64,000 nucleotides of DNA from CAYJGJ01 sp964367585 (GCA_964367585.1 CAYIYH010000001.1:186001-250000); one strand, 5' to 3'; numbered from the stretch's first letter, positions 17,494 through 27,227 are shown. Translations and numbers: made by a program. The notes: generated by a model from the sequence alone, not told the origin.

Positions 17494-17543
17494 CGGCACG
17501 GACTAATCGTGCAAGCACGTTATCTCCTGAGCCTCGATTAAAA
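17494..17543 (+). repeat. Dispersed repeat I, copy 1
   Basis: A 50-base element starting CGGCACGGACTAATCGTGC and ending in GAGCCTCGATT. Two more copies are at 44883-44932 and 50150-50199. The inner part can fold (CTAA..CGTGC/GCACG..TTA). This copy lies between thyA and folA. Confidence 0.7.
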
Positions 17544-17545
17544 TA

Positions 17546-18379
17546 TTACACAGCTATTGGGATGTTTAGCACTTGCGGATTTTTTTCATAGTTCTCAATT
17601 ATAATATCTTCTTTTGTGAATCTATAAAAATCTTTAATTTCCGGATTTAATTTAAAGATAGGCGCGGGAAAACTCTTTCTTTGTATAAGTTCTTTGACAA
17701 TAGGAATATGCCTATCGTAAATGTGTGCATCGGCAATTACATGTACCAATTCACCGACTTTTAAATCACTCACTTGCGCCAACATATGTAATAATACGGA
17801 GTATTGCACAACATTCCAATTGTTTGCGGCTAATATGTCTTGTGAGCGTTGGTTAAGTATACCATTTAATACGCCATCTACGACATTGAAAGTCATGCTG
17901 TACGCGCATGGTTCAAGATTCATTTCGCGCAAATCTGAAAAATTATAGATATTTGTCATTATTCTACGAGAATATGGAGTATTTTTTAGAAGCCATAAGA
18001 CATTGTCGACCTGATCCATTTCACCTTGGGTAAAATTATATTTTACACCTAGTTGATATCCGTATGCCTTGCCAATGCTACCTGTCTCGTCTGCCCATTC
18101 GTCCCAGATTCTGCTGCTTAAATCTTTTATGTTATTTGATTTTTTTTGCCATATCCACAACATTTCATCTACCGCAGACTTGATTGCAGTAGGCCTGAGC
18201 GTGAGTGCCGGAAATTCTTCTGATAAATCGTATCTATTTACAACCCCAAATGTCTTAATTGTGTGGGCTGAGACGCCGTCTTCCCATCTAGGTCTTACTA
18301 TTTGTCCCTCAGAAGAAAAACCCTCGTCAATTATTTTTTGGCACATTTTCTTAAATAATTCATCAGTTTTATTTATCAT
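17546..18379 (-). CDS. thyA: Thymidylate synthase (ThyA type)
   Basis: A 277-residue enzyme that methylates dUMP to dTMP with methylene-tetrahydrofolate. The nucleophile is C158 in EPCAYSMTFNV. The phosphate-binding arginines are R138/R139 in YSRRIM and the Arg of NQRSQDILAANNWNV; HIYDRHI supplies later contacts. The sequence around the cysteine (EPCAYS) differs from the classical PPCH but the remaining active-site elements are there; this variant is familiar in clostridial ThyA. It is upstream of folA and downstream of mrnC on the same strand, 16 bases apart. Confidence 0.9.
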   Translation of the reverse strand: MINKTDELFKKMCQKIIDEGFSSEGQIVRPRWEDGVSAHTIKTFGVVNRYDLSEEFPALTLRPTAIKSAVDEMLWIWQKKSNNIKDLSSRIWDEWADETGSIGKAYGYQLGVKYNFTQGEMDQVDNVLWLLKNTPYSRRIMTNIYNFSDLREMNLEPCAYSMTFNVVDGVLNGILNQRSQDILAANNWNVVQYSVLLHMLAQVSDLKVGELVHVIADAHIYDRHIPIVKELIQRKSFPAPIFKLNPEIKDFYRFTKEDIIIENYEKNPQVLNIPIAV

Positions 18380-18395
18380 CGATTGTTTCCCCTCT

Positions 18396-18851
18396 TTATT
18401 GCTCCTGCGTGTCGACTATTCTTATTTCTTCTATTATTATTTGCTCCACGCGCTCTATTTCTCCCGACATGTACAGAAACCCTATAAGGGCCTCAAATGC
18501 TGTTGCCCATTTGTACGATATTGGAGTCACATTTTTGGGCTTAGAAATAATCTTTTTGTTTTTTGCTTTTCTGATAAATGTATTTTCACTTTCTGTCAAA
18601 AAGTTTTCACACATAGCTCTAACCGCAAAAGATTGTCCGTTTGCACTTACATACTTTACAGAGTCTTTATGCAATGCGTCCACGTGGTATTTTCCCGTGC
18701 CTAGCACGTGACTCCTAACATAAAGTTCATGTACCGCATCACCGATATATGCAAGTGCCGTAATGTTTATTTTTGAAATATCTGTTTTATTACTGGATTT
18801 ATGCACTATTGTTTCGCTCGGTTTCTCCAATACTACACCTTTTTCTTTCAT
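18396..18851 (-). CDS. mrnC: Mini-ribonuclease III
   Basis: About 151 residues consisting of a single RNase III catalytic domain without the double-stranded-RNA-binding domain. ALAYIGDAVHELYVRSHVL carries the catalytic Asp/Glu motif, VSANGQSFAV and YKWATAFEALIGFLYMSG the second acidic motif. Mini-III matures 23S rRNA in Firmicutes. The N-terminal 20 residues before TDISKINITAL are extra compared with most members and the start has no clear ribosome site, so the true start could lie inside. It precedes thyA by 16 bases. Confidence 0.88.
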   Translation of the reverse strand: MKEKGVVLEKPSETIVHKSSNKTDISKINITALAYIGDAVHELYVRSHVLGTGKYHVDALHKDSVKYVSANGQSFAVRAMCENFLTESENTFIRKAKNKKIISKPKNVTPISYKWATAFEALIGFLYMSGEIERVEQIIIEEIRIVDTQEQ

Positions 18852-18952
18852 TGCAGTTTATTATTTACAATCTGTATTTCGCAGGATATTTATACGAATA
18901 TACTTCACAGTTATGTTACGTACACATTACTACGTAGAGTATATTACACGAG

Positions 18953-20680
18953 CTATACTTCTTTGCGGACGAGCTCGATCGTTTTTGCAATTGCGCTAGA
19001 TATTTCTTCTTCGGTCTTTTCCGAGTCTCTTCGTAATTTGTATTCAACTTTACCTTCACTTGCAAGTTTACCCACAGTTATTCTAATCGGTATTCCTATA
19101 AGATCCGCATCTTTAAATTTTACTCCTGGTCGCTCGTCTCTATCGTCTAATAATACTTCGACACCCTCTGTATCAAGTTTTTCATATATTTCATTGGCAA
19201 CCTTAGATTGAATCTCGTCGTCTGGCTTAACCACAGTTACGATTACATGATAAGGCGCAACACTCATCGGCCAAATAATACCATTTTCATCATTAAATTG
19301 CTCGACGACTGCTGCTAATGTTCGGGTTACACCTATCCCATAACAACCCATTACAATGTCCTTGTCGACTTGTGCCTCGGTTTTAAATTTCGCATTCATA
19401 GACTCAGAGTACTTAGTTCCCAGTTTAAATACTTGGCCTACCTCAATTCCTCTGGCATGGCTTACAGGTGCGCCACATACGTGACAAGAGTCGCCTTCTT
19501 TTAGAACCTTTATGTCTTTAATTATGTTCGCTTCGTAGTCTCTTCCATAGTTAACATTTTTGACATGATAGTCTTTTTTGTTTGCACCCGCAACTAAGTT
19601 TTTCATCCCTACGAGTTCTCTGTCGACTACTAGTTTCATCCCTTTTAATCCAACCGGGCCGGTAAATCCTGTAACTACACCGATTGAATCGCTTTCATTT
19701 TTTTCGTCATAAAACTCTATGGCGTGTTCAGGGATATCTAATGCATTTACTAGTTTTGTCATGTTCAAATCTCTATCGCCTCGAACAAATGCAGTTACAT
19801 AGCCGTTTTTGACTTGATCCTTGTCATAAGTAACAAACATGATTGCCTTAATTGTTTTTGACAATGGAAGATCCAAAAAGGAAGAAAGTTCTGCCATAGT
19901 TTTTACGTTTGGAGTAAGGACTTCCTCTAATGGCAATTCTGCCTCGTCTTGCGGCTTATCGTCTACACACTCCGCACGCTCCACAGTAGATGCCATGTCA
20001 CATTTTGTACAATATGCTATTTCACTCTCGCCTACATCGGATAGAGCAACAAATTCATGAGAATTACTCCCACCAATAGCACCCGTATCTGCCTCGACAG
20101 GTCTAAAGGTTAAGTTACACTTATTAAAAATATTTGTGTATGCATCGAACATTTTATTATATGTTTCATCTAGTCCCGCTTCATCCACATCGAATGAATA
20201 CGCATCTTTCATGATAAATTCTCTGCTTCGCATCAATCCAAACCTTGGTCTGGCTTCATCTCTATATTTAGTTTGTATCTGATAAAGATTAATCGGCAAT
20301 TGCCGATATGAATCGATTTCATTCCTGACTATGTCTGTAAATATTTCTTCATGGGTTGGTCCCAAGCAAAAATCACGTCCATTCCGGTCTTTTAATCTAA
20401 ATAGTTCCGGACCATACGCATACCATCTTCCGGATTCTTCCCACAACTCGGATGGTTGAAGCGCAGACATGTGTATCTCTTGTGCACCGCTTCTATCCAT
20501 TTCTTTCCGGATAATATTTTCGATTTTACGCACAACTCTCCAACCCATGGGCATAAAACCGTATATTCCCGATACTAGCTTTTTAATCATCCCCGACCTA
20601 ATTAATAATCTGTGGCTATCGATTTCTGCTTCGTTAGGAATTTCTCTCAATGTCTTTAGATGCATATTTGATAATTTCAT
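18953..20680 (-). CDS. proS: Proline--tRNA ligase
   Basis: A 575-residue class II aminoacyl-tRNA synthetase of the bacterial type with the editing insertion. Motif 2 lies in YRDEARPRFGLMRSREFIMKD, the inserted editing domain spans roughly residues 225-385 (LSSFLDLPLSKTIKAIMFV within it), motif 3 is CYGIGVTRTLAAVVEQ, and the anticodon-binding domain starts at WPMSVAPYHVIVTVV. Length fits the bacterial form. It is the last gene of the carD-yacL-ispF-proS group, with 25 bases after ispF and no T-box leader. Confidence 0.95.
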   Translation of the reverse strand: MKLSNMHLKTLREIPNEAEIDSHRLLIRSGMIKKLVSGIYGFMPMGWRVVRKIENIIRKEMDRSGAQEIHMSALQPSELWEESGRWYAYGPELFRLKDRNGRDFCLGPTHEEIFTDIVRNEIDSYRQLPINLYQIQTKYRDEARPRFGLMRSREFIMKDAYSFDVDEAGLDETYNKMFDAYTNIFNKCNLTFRPVEADTGAIGGSNSHEFVALSDVGESEIAYCTKCDMASTVERAECVDDKPQDEAELPLEEVLTPNVKTMAELSSFLDLPLSKTIKAIMFVTYDKDQVKNGYVTAFVRGDRDLNMTKLVNALDIPEHAIEFYDEKNESDSIGVVTGFTGPVGLKGMKLVVDRELVGMKNLVAGANKKDYHVKNVNYGRDYEANIIKDIKVLKEGDSCHVCGAPVSHARGIEVGQVFKLGTKYSESMNAKFKTEAQVDKDIVMGCYGIGVTRTLAAVVEQFNDENGIIWPMSVAPYHVIVTVVKPDDEIQSKVANEIYEKLDTEGVEVLLDDRDERPGVKFKDADLIGIPIRITVGKLASEGKVEYKLRRDSEKTEEEISSAIAKTIELVRKEV

Positions 20681-20705
20681 TCTATTTTCTCCTATATTTT
20701 TTTAG

Positions 20706-21185
20706 TTATATGCGAGCCAGCATGCATACCGCCTGTACAGCGATTCCTTCTTCTCGGCCTACAAAACCAAGTGTTTCTGTAGTAGTTGCTTTTATATTTA
20801 ATTGCGAGATGTCTATTGCCAAAGCTTCGGACAATTTCATTCTCATTGATTCAATGTATGGAAGCATCTTAGGCTTTTGTGCAATTATGGTAATATCTAT
20901 GTTACATATTTGATATTTATGTTTTTTTATAATGTCATCCACACGGAGTAATAATTTTACACTGGAAATCCCTTTATACGAATCGTCTGTATCAGGAAAA
21001 TGCTTACCTATGTCACCCAATGCTATAGAACCTAACATTGCATCAATAAGTGCATGTATCAGTACGTCCGCATCTGAGTGACCAAGTAAGCCTTTTTCAT
21101 AAGGAATTTGTATCCCACCGATTATTAAATCTCTTCCTTTTACTAACCTATGTACGTCAAAACCATTGCCTATTCTATATTCCAT
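20706..21185 (-). CDS. ispF: 2-C-methyl-D-erythritol 2,4-cyclodiphosphate synthase
   Basis: A 159-residue enzyme of the non-mevalonate isoprenoid pathway. The metal ligands are in GNGFDVHRLV (Asp and His) and HSDADVLIHALIDAMLG, and AQKPKMLPYIESMR with TTTETLGFVGREEGIAVQAV are the conserved later blocks. The enzyme cyclises CDP-methylerythritol phosphate with loss of CMP. ispD, often beside it, is absent here. It follows the PIN/TRAM gene by 20 bases. Confidence 0.94.
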   Translation of the reverse strand: MEYRIGNGFDVHRLVKGRDLIIGGIQIPYEKGLLGHSDADVLIHALIDAMLGSIALGDIGKHFPDTDDSYKGISSVKLLLRVDDIIKKHKYQICNIDITIIAQKPKMLPYIESMRMKLSEALAIDISQLNIKATTTETLGFVGREEGIAVQAVCMLARI

Positions 21186-21205
21186 ATATCCCTCAACGTT
21201 TATCG

Positions 21206-22342
21206 CTATTTCTTCAACCGCCCAAATATCATTCTTCCCGCAGATGTTTGAAGAACACTTGTTACGACTATATCCGCTACTTGCCCAATTTTCTTCCTAC
21301 CATCCTCAACAACAATCATGGTTCCATCGTCTAGGTATCCAACCGCTTGGGCACTTTCTTTTCCTTGCCTTATCAAATTCAAGGTCATCTCCTCGCCAGG
21401 CAAGACTACAGGTTTAAGCGTATTGGTAAGCTCGTTAATATTAAGCACACCAATGCTATTTACCGCCGCAACTTTATTTAAATTATAATCATTTGTGATG
21501 ACTTTTCCTCCGACAATCTGTGCTAGTTTTAGTAGCTTAACATCTACCTCGGGAATTTCCTTCAATGCTTTTTCTGATTCCGTATTATATATTTCTATGC
21601 CATATTCTTCTCTGATTTGATTTAGAATATCTAACCCACGTCGTCCTCTCACCCTTTTTAGGTCATCGGCGGAATCAGCTATATGCCTAAGCTCTACGAG
21701 CACAAATTCCGGTATTATTATTGGCCCCTCTAAAAATCCGGTCTTCATTATACCCATTATTCTTCCATCGATAATTATGCTTGTATCAAAAATTTTGGGG
21801 ATAATATCTTTATTCTTTTTAAATTTCGTCAAGTCCTGCTGTGCAGTTTTGGCTTCCTCTGGTATCTTTCGTCGGGTGGTCGCAAGTTCACTAATAATCT
21901 CAGTACCAAAAGAACTTGAAACGACAATTCCTATATAGGCAAAAATAATATATACAACGATGTTTATTATTATTTCAAAATAACCGAATTCCGAGAGAAA
22001 CCCACTATAAATCTGTGAGACTAGCGTAGCGATCAAGAGTCCTACAATCAATCCAATGACCGAAAGTCCCGCTTCTCGTCCTGATGTCTTTCTTAATTCT
22101 GTCTCTATGGTTCGGGCTAGTTTTTGCCCAGTTTTAATAAAAAGTGGCGTGATATAAAAAAATATTATTCCAAATAACAATATAAAAACAGTAATAATAA
22201 TAGTTTCTTCTAAAACTGTTAGACTGCTATCTTTTATCAAAGAAATGTAATAAGGCTGAAGAAGAATAGCCAAATTTGCGAGACCAAATCCGACTAAGGC
22301 GCCTATTATCACAGATACTATTTTTGCGGATTTTCTTATCAT
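21206..22342 (-). CDS. Membrane-anchored PIN/TRAM domain protein (YacL-like)
   Basis: A 378-residue protein with four membrane segments in the first 160 residues, then a PIN nuclease-like domain (IFDTSIIIDGRIMGIMKTG, FVLVELRHIADSADD, VITNDYNLNKVA), then a C-terminal TRAM domain (VLPGEEMTLNLIRQGKE, GTMIVVEDGRKKIG). The conserved acidic residues of PIN domains are present. The family is universal in spore-forming Firmicutes next to carD and ispD/F; its RNA target is not established. It lies between carD and ispF in the same operon. Confidence 0.88.
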   Translation of the reverse strand: MIRKSAKIVSVIIGALVGFGLANLAILLQPYYISLIKDSSLTVLEETIIITVFILLFGIIFFYITPLFIKTGQKLARTIETELRKTSGREAGLSVIGLIVGLLIATLVSQIYSGFLSEFGYFEIIINIVVYIIFAYIGIVVSSSFGTEIISELATTRRKIPEEAKTAQQDLTKFKKNKDIIPKIFDTSIIIDGRIMGIMKTGFLEGPIIIPEFVLVELRHIADSADDLKRVRGRRGLDILNQIREEYGIEIYNTESEKALKEIPEVDVKLLKLAQIVGGKVITNDYNLNKVAAVNSIGVLNINELTNTLKPVVLPGEEMTLNLIRQGKESAQAVGYLDDGTMIVVEDGRKKIGQVADIVVTSVLQTSAGRMIFGRLKK

Positions 22343-22408
22343 AAGACTCCTTCTTTCTAATGTTTATAATGCATGCTGTTGGTTCACTAAACAAATGCGA
22401 CCAACAGT

Positions 22409-22897
22409 TTATCCATGCACTGCAAGTTTATCGTCTATCATTTTCTCTACTTCTTCGAATGTAGAATCGATTGCAATAACTAATTCACTGCATAGAATTT
22501 GCTTTGCGTCGAGATACATTATTTTTTCTTTCAATGAAAAAACTTTTTTCTCTCCATGATTATGCAAATCCCTTACAACTTCTGCCAAATCAATAATCTC
22601 ACCGGTATTTATTTTTTTCGTATTGATAGACATTCTTGCCGCATATTGCTTTTTAGGTTGTTCTTGTGCTTTACTTTGCAAAACATCCAAAACTTCACCT
22701 ATTCTATCTTTTTCTATTATGTCTCTCACCCCAATTTGCACGCACGAGTCAATAGGAACGGTTATTGTTAAGCCACTCAGCATGACTTTCATCAAGTAGC
22801 ATTTTTTCTTTTCGTCCAAGATTTCCATATCTTCGATGCCAATTATTTCAACAGTTCCTCTTGCCGGATATACTTTCTTTTCTCCAACTTCAAACAT
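22409..22897 (-). CDS. CarD/CdnL family RNA polymerase-binding regulator
   Basis: A 162-residue protein with the N-terminal RNA-polymerase interacting domain (FEVGEKKVYPARGTVEIIGIED, CYLMKVMLSGLTITVP) and a helical C-terminal domain (VVRDLHNHGEKKVFSLKEKIMY, AKQILCSELVIAIDSTFEEV). CarD-type proteins bind the polymerase beta lobe and stabilise the open promoter complex. It is the first gene of the carD-yacL-ispF-proS group and has its own promoter at 22960-22988. Confidence 0.9.
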   Translation of the reverse strand: MFEVGEKKVYPARGTVEIIGIEDMEILDEKKKCYLMKVMLSGLTITVPIDSCVQIGVRDIIEKDRIGEVLDVLQSKAQEQPKKQYAARMSINTKKINTGEIIDLAEVVRDLHNHGEKKVFSLKEKIMYLDAKQILCSELVIAIDSTFEEVEKMIDDKLAVHG

Positions 22898-22959
22898 ATT
22901 ATCCTCATTTCTATTTAGTAATCGATTTACATAAACGAATCAATCTAATCTAATATCTC

Positions 22960-22988
22960 ATAATATCATATTTTTCTTCAAAAATCAA
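22960..22988 (-). promoter_or_regulatory. Sigma-A promoter of the carD operon
   Basis: Minus-strand TTGATT (22988-22983) and TATTAT (22965-22960) with a 17-base spacer, about 60 bases before the carD start. Confidence 0.6.
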
Positions 22989-23054
22989 CTCGATTGCACA
23001 CGTACATTTGTTTTTTATCTTACATATACACGTCCACCTTTTATACGCTTTCAC

Positions 23055-24362
23055 TTAGTTTTTGCTTACGACTACTTCGTATTTTTTGTATTTATTATAA
23101 TCTCCCTTTTCAAGTTGGACCTTAAACAATGCCCCTTCCTCGACATGTTCAAGATTAATCACTTCGAATTTTTCACATATTGTAGAAGTGACACTTCCTT
23201 CAGCGTAAGGAATCAATAAATCACATTCGATTTTATCGTCGAAGATTCTGGTTGTAATCTCTTCTATTAGAATATCAATATTTTCATTCTTCTTCGCAGA
23301 AATGTATACGATATCCGAAACTTCATCCTCTATATTTGCATTGACCCTTTTCTCTCCGTCACACAAATCAACTTTGTTGTAAGCTATAATCTTATTGTTG
23401 CTGTCCGCTCCTAACTCTTCTAGAACTTTTTCTGTTACATTCATTTGAAAATCATAGTTATCTTGCGAATAATCAACGACATGTACAATCAAGTCAGCAT
23501 ATATAACTTCTTCCAAAGTTGCCTTAAACGCTTCTACGAGCGAATGCGGCAACTTACTCACAAATCCAACGGTGTCTACAAGTATAAACTCTCTTCCCTT
23601 ACCAAGCAAGATGCTCCGTTGAGAAGTATCTAAGGTTGCAAACAACATATCTTCTTCATATACGCTTTTTTCTTCTTTTTGAACAGATCCAAGGATTCTA
23701 TTCATCAATGACGACTTTCCGGCGTTAGTATATCCAACAAGTGCAACCACGGGAATTCCATTTTTTTCTCTTTTTTGTCTCTGCAATACCCTATTTTTTC
23801 TTTCTCCCTCTATCTCTCTACGAATATCGAGCATGTTTTTTTCGATGTGCCTTCTGTCTGTCTCTAGTTTTTTTTCACCCGGGCCTCGTGTCCCGATCCC
23901 CCCGCCTAAACGAGATAAAGATTTTCCGAATCCGACAAGTCTTGGCATCCTATATCTCAACTGCGCCAATTCGACTTGTAGTTTACCGACTTTTGAAATA
24001 GCTCTCTTAGAAAAAATATCTAAAATTAGAATCGTCCTGTCTATAGTCCTGACTTCAAATTCATCTTCCAAGTTTCTAAGCTGTATGCCACTAAGCTCAT
24101 CGTTGAATATGACAAGGTCGGCTTCCAGAGCATTAATCATTTCTTTGATTTCTTCTACTTTACCCTTACCAATCATGGTAGACCTATTAGGTGTTTCAAG
24201 ATGTTGTACCGCAATTGCGAGAACTTCTATATTGGCCGCCGAGGCCAAGTTTGACAATTCATCCATAGAGTAAGATATATCTTGTCTCAATTGCACCCCA
24301 ATCAATATCGCCTTGTATTTCTCCTCACTAATGATTTCATTGTTTTTCCCAAATCGAAGCAC
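23055..24362 (-). CDS. hflX: GTPase HflX
   Basis: A 435-residue ribosome-associated GTPase that splits stalled or stressed ribosomes. The N-terminal HflX domain (residues 15-180) ends in the glycine-rich segment GFGKSLSRLGGGIGTRGPGEKK, whose parts are highly conserved. The G domain follows: G1 GYTNAGKSSLMNRI, G3 DTVGFVSKLPH, G4 NKVDL and G5 SAKKNENID. It stands alone between codY and carD, with gaps of about 80 and 160 bases. Confidence 0.93.
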   Translation of the reverse strand: MLRFGKNNEIISEEKYKAILIGVQLRQDISYSMDELSNLASAANIEVLAIAVQHLETPNRSTMIGKGKVEEIKEMINALEADLVIFNDELSGIQLRNLEDEFEVRTIDRTILILDIFSKRAISKVGKLQVELAQLRYRMPRLVGFGKSLSRLGGGIGTRGPGEKKLETDRRHIEKNMLDIRREIEGERKNRVLQRQKREKNGIPVVALVGYTNAGKSSLMNRILGSVQKEEKSVYEEDMLFATLDTSQRSILLGKGREFILVDTVGFVSKLPHSLVEAFKATLEEVIYADLIVHVVDYSQDNYDFQMNVTEKVLEELGADSNNKIIAYNKVDLCDGEKRVNANIEDEVSDIVYISAKKNENIDILIEEITTRIFDDKIECDLLIPYAEGSVTSTICEKFEVINLEHVEEGALFKVQLEKGDYNKYKKYEVVVSKN

Positions 24363-24439
24363 TATTACTTTCTCCTCTAAATCTTTATAAAAGTTGGAAC
24401 TGCAGTCGAATCATCTTAGTCACATTCGCTAGCCCTTTC

Positions 24440-25222
24440 TTACAGCTCAATCTGCTTGATCGCACTCAAAAGGTTATGATTTACAATTTTAATTCGAGTC
24501 CCTTTCATTCCAAGCGACCGTGTACCGATAACTCCCGCGCTTTCCAATTTTCTCAAGGCATTTACTATTACAGACCTGGTTATTCCCGCATTGTCGGCGA
24601 TTTTACTTGCAACCAACACGCCCTCATTACCGTCGAGTTCCTTAAAGATATTTCCAACAGCCTCTAGCTCGGAGTAAGACAATGTTTCTAGCGCAAGGGT
24701 TACATCTGCAATACTTCGTTCTTCACTTTCTCTCTTTGCTGCAAGATCTCTACTTACTTTCATTCCAATAACTGTCGCACCGTATTCTATAATTGCAACA
24801 TCTTCATCTTTATATGGTGTCATTTTACGTGCTGTTTCAAGTGTTGCAATTCTGACATTGCTAAAAATAATTGGAACTATTATATGATACTTATCGGTAT
24901 TCTTATATTTTTTTCCATATATTTCCTGTGTTTCCTCGCCGACAATATTAATCCTTGACTCTTTGATTGCAAGCAACGACTCGTTAGAACTTTTATCAAG
25001 AGGTAATAGCCCCCCCTTACCATCCTCTTTAGATGGGAATTCTTCCCCTTTTGTGAATTTTCCGCCTAAGTATTCTCCCTTTGCATCCATAATATATACA
25101 TTGGAAGCGGTCATTTCACCTATTAATTCACAAAGGGCATTGAAAGAAAAACCCTCCGGGGAACCATCACAAAGAACACCATTTAGTTTTCTAATTTTAT
25201 CTAATAATTTCATTTTATGCAC
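24440..25222 (-). CDS. codY: GTP- and branched-chain amino-acid-sensing regulator CodY
   Basis: A 260-residue global repressor. The N-terminal GAF-type sensor domain covers about residues 1-155 (LLDKIRKLNGVL, EYLGGKFTKGEEFPS, YHIIVPIIFSNVRIATLE). The C-terminal winged helix contains the nearly invariant block ASKIADNAGITRSVIVNALR followed by SLGMKGTRIKIVN. CodY represses amino-acid uptake, nitrogen metabolism and competence genes in rich conditions. It is the last gene of hslV-hslU-codY, starting nine bases after hslU, the same order as in Bacillus subtilis except that the recombinase gene codV is not there. Confidence 0.95.
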   Translation of the reverse strand: MHKMKLLDKIRKLNGVLCDGSPEGFSFNALCELIGEMTASNVYIMDAKGEYLGGKFTKGEEFPSKEDGKGGLLPLDKSSNESLLAIKESRINIVGEETQEIYGKKYKNTDKYHIIVPIIFSNVRIATLETARKMTPYKDEDVAIIEYGATVIGMKVSRDLAAKRESEERSIADVTLALETLSYSELEAVGNIFKELDGNEGVLVASKIADNAGITRSVIVNALRKLESAGVIGTRSLGMKGTRIKIVNHNLLSAIKQIEL

Positions 25223-25231
25223 CTCACCTTA

Positions 25232-26671
25232 CTACAATATGTATTTGTCAATATCTTTTTCTTTAATTTTTTCCAAAAACTTATTTTTCACATATTCACT
25301 GTCGATTGTAACATTTTTTTCACACTCGTCCGGAACATTAAAAGATATCTCTTCAAGAAGTTTTTCCAATATCGTATGTAATCTTCTGGCTCCGATATTT
25401 TCAGTCTGCTCATTGAGCAAAAAAGCCATAGTGGCTATTTCATCTATAGCATCGTCTGTAAATTCAAGTGTTACACCTTCCGTTTCAAGCAGTGCTATCT
25501 GCTGCTTCAATATTGCATTTTCAGGTATTGTCAATATTTTTAAGAATGTGTCTTTCGTAAGATTATCCAACTCAACCCTAATTGGGAATCTACCTTGGAG
25601 CTCCGGGATTAAGTCGGTCGGCTTTGCAGTATGGAACGCTCCCGCACCGATAAATAGTACATGGTCGGTTTTTACAGGACCATACTTTGTATTGACAATG
25701 CTTCCCTCTACAATAGGCAAAATATCTCTTTGGACACCTTCTCGCGAAACTTCTGCACCTGTTCTGTAATTTTGATTTGAAGCGATTTTATCGATTTCGT
25801 CAATAAATATGATTCCATTTTGCTCGGCATTTTCGACTGCCTCGTCTGTCACCTCATCCATATCGATCATTTTTTGAGCTTCCTGCTCCTTCAATATCTT
25901 CTTCGCTTCCTTTACTCTAACTCTTCTCTTTTTTGTCTTTTGGGGCATATCGCCACCAAATATATTACCAATTGCGATGCTCATGCCTTCGTTACCCATA
26001 TCGAGTTGATTTCCTTTTGGCCTATCAATAACCTCAATTTCGATAAACTGGTCTTCTAACAATCCTTGTTTCAATTGCTGTCTTACTTGCTCCCTTGCCA
26101 TCTCGACATCGCTTTCCTCTTCTTTTTCGGCAGCTTCTTTGTTTTTATCTTCTTCATATTGCTGTTTTTGGCTTATATAACCTCCACTATTCATAATAAA
26201 ACTAAATGGATTATTAGAATCTTGTTTTCTACTCTTTTTCTTGTTGCCTGGAATTATTGCTTCTACGATCATTTCTTCCGCTATATTTTCAGCAATATCA
26301 TACTTTTCTTGCATTTTCTTTTCTTTTGTGAGCCTTAGAGATGCCTCTACTAGGTCACGAACCATAGAATCCACGTCTCTGCCGACATATCCGACTTCTG
26401 TAAATTTTGTCGCCTCGACTTTTACAAAAGGAGCATCCATCAATTTTGCAAGTCTTCTTGCAATTTCTGTCTTTCCAACTCCCGTTGGCCCCATCATTAG
26501 AATATTCTTAGGGGTTACCTCCTCCTTCATCTTTTCGGACAAAAGACTTCTTCTGTATCTATTCCTAAGTGCTATTGCCACTGATTTTTTTGCTTCGTCC
26601 TGTCCAATAATATATTTGTCTAATTCTCCTACGATTTCCCTAGGAGTCATATTATATAGATTGCTTCCCAT
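25232..26671 (-). CDS. hslU: ATP-dependent protease ATPase subunit HslU
   Basis: A 479-residue AAA+ unfoldase that feeds proteins to HslV. TPREIVGELDKYIIGQDEAK is the typical N-terminus, Walker A is GPTGVGKT (61-68), VEATKFTEVGYVGRDVDSMV is the pore-loop GYVG region, the variable I domain covers about 110-250 with a charged insertion (EEDKNKEAAEKEEESD), Walker B is IIFIDEIDKIA, and the C-terminus ends in DKYIL, which docks into HslV. It starts 16 bases after hslV. Confidence 0.95.
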   Translation of the reverse strand: MGSNLYNMTPREIVGELDKYIIGQDEAKKSVAIALRNRYRRSLLSEKMKEEVTPKNILMMGPTGVGKTEIARRLAKLMDAPFVKVEATKFTEVGYVGRDVDSMVRDLVEASLRLTKEKKMQEKYDIAENIAEEMIVEAIIPGNKKKSRKQDSNNPFSFIMNSGGYISQKQQYEEDKNKEAAEKEEESDVEMAREQVRQQLKQGLLEDQFIEIEVIDRPKGNQLDMGNEGMSIAIGNIFGGDMPQKTKKRRVRVKEAKKILKEQEAQKMIDMDEVTDEAVENAEQNGIIFIDEIDKIASNQNYRTGAEVSREGVQRDILPIVEGSIVNTKYGPVKTDHVLFIGAGAFHTAKPTDLIPELQGRFPIRVELDNLTKDTFLKILTIPENAILKQQIALLETEGVTLEFTDDAIDEIATMAFLLNEQTENIGARRLHTILEKLLEEISFNVPDECEKNVTIDSEYVKNKFLEKIKEKDIDKYIL

Positions 26672-26687
26672 ATTTTTACACTCTCCT

Positions 26688-27227
26688 TTATAGTTTTTCT
26701 ACCGAGATATTATCGTTAGTATATACACAAATTGATGCTGCAATTTGCAATGACTTTTCGCAAATTGTAGCCGCATCCATATCAGTATTATTACATAATG
26801 CTTTTGCTGCCGCAAAGGCATAGTTCCCACCCGATCCGATTGCTACGAATCCTTCATCCGGCTCGATGACTTCACCATTTCCGGAAATGACTAATAAATT
26901 TTCCTTATCCATTACTATCATTAGTGCTTCTAAATTTCTCATCCCCCTATCAGATCTCCACATTTGAGCCAAGTCGACTGCGGCACGTTTCAAATTTCCA
27001 CCATGCTCCTCTAACTTATTTTCAAACTTGTCAGATAAAGCAAATGCATCCGACACAGAACCTGCAAATCCCGTCAAAACTGTGTTCTTGTATATTTTTT
27101 TAATTTTCTTCGCACTGTTTTTCATAACAGTTTTTTCACCCATAGTTACCTGTCCGTCACCTGCAATCGCAATGTCGTTAGGCCCTTTTCTTACAGCGCA
27201 AATTGTAGTAGCGTGAAATTGTGTCAT
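26688..27227 (-). CDS. hslV: ATP-dependent protease peptidase subunit HslV
   Basis: A 179-residue threonine peptidase that forms the double-ring core of HslUV. The N-terminus MTQFHATTICAV indicates a five-residue propeptide and cleavage before the Thr pair, exposing the catalytic threonine T7. GDGQVTMGEKTVMK and GFAGSVSDAFAL match the family, as does AIGSGGNYAFAAAKAL. It heads the hslV-hslU-codY operon after a 410-base intergenic region. Confidence 0.94.
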   Translation of the reverse strand: MTQFHATTICAVRKGPNDIAIAGDGQVTMGEKTVMKNSAKKIKKIYKNTVLTGFAGSVSDAFALSDKFENKLEEHGGNLKRAAVDLAQMWRSDRGMRNLEALMIVMDKENLLVISGNGEVIEPDEGFVAIGSGGNYAFAAAKALCNNTDMDAATICEKSLQIAASICVYTNDNISVEKL

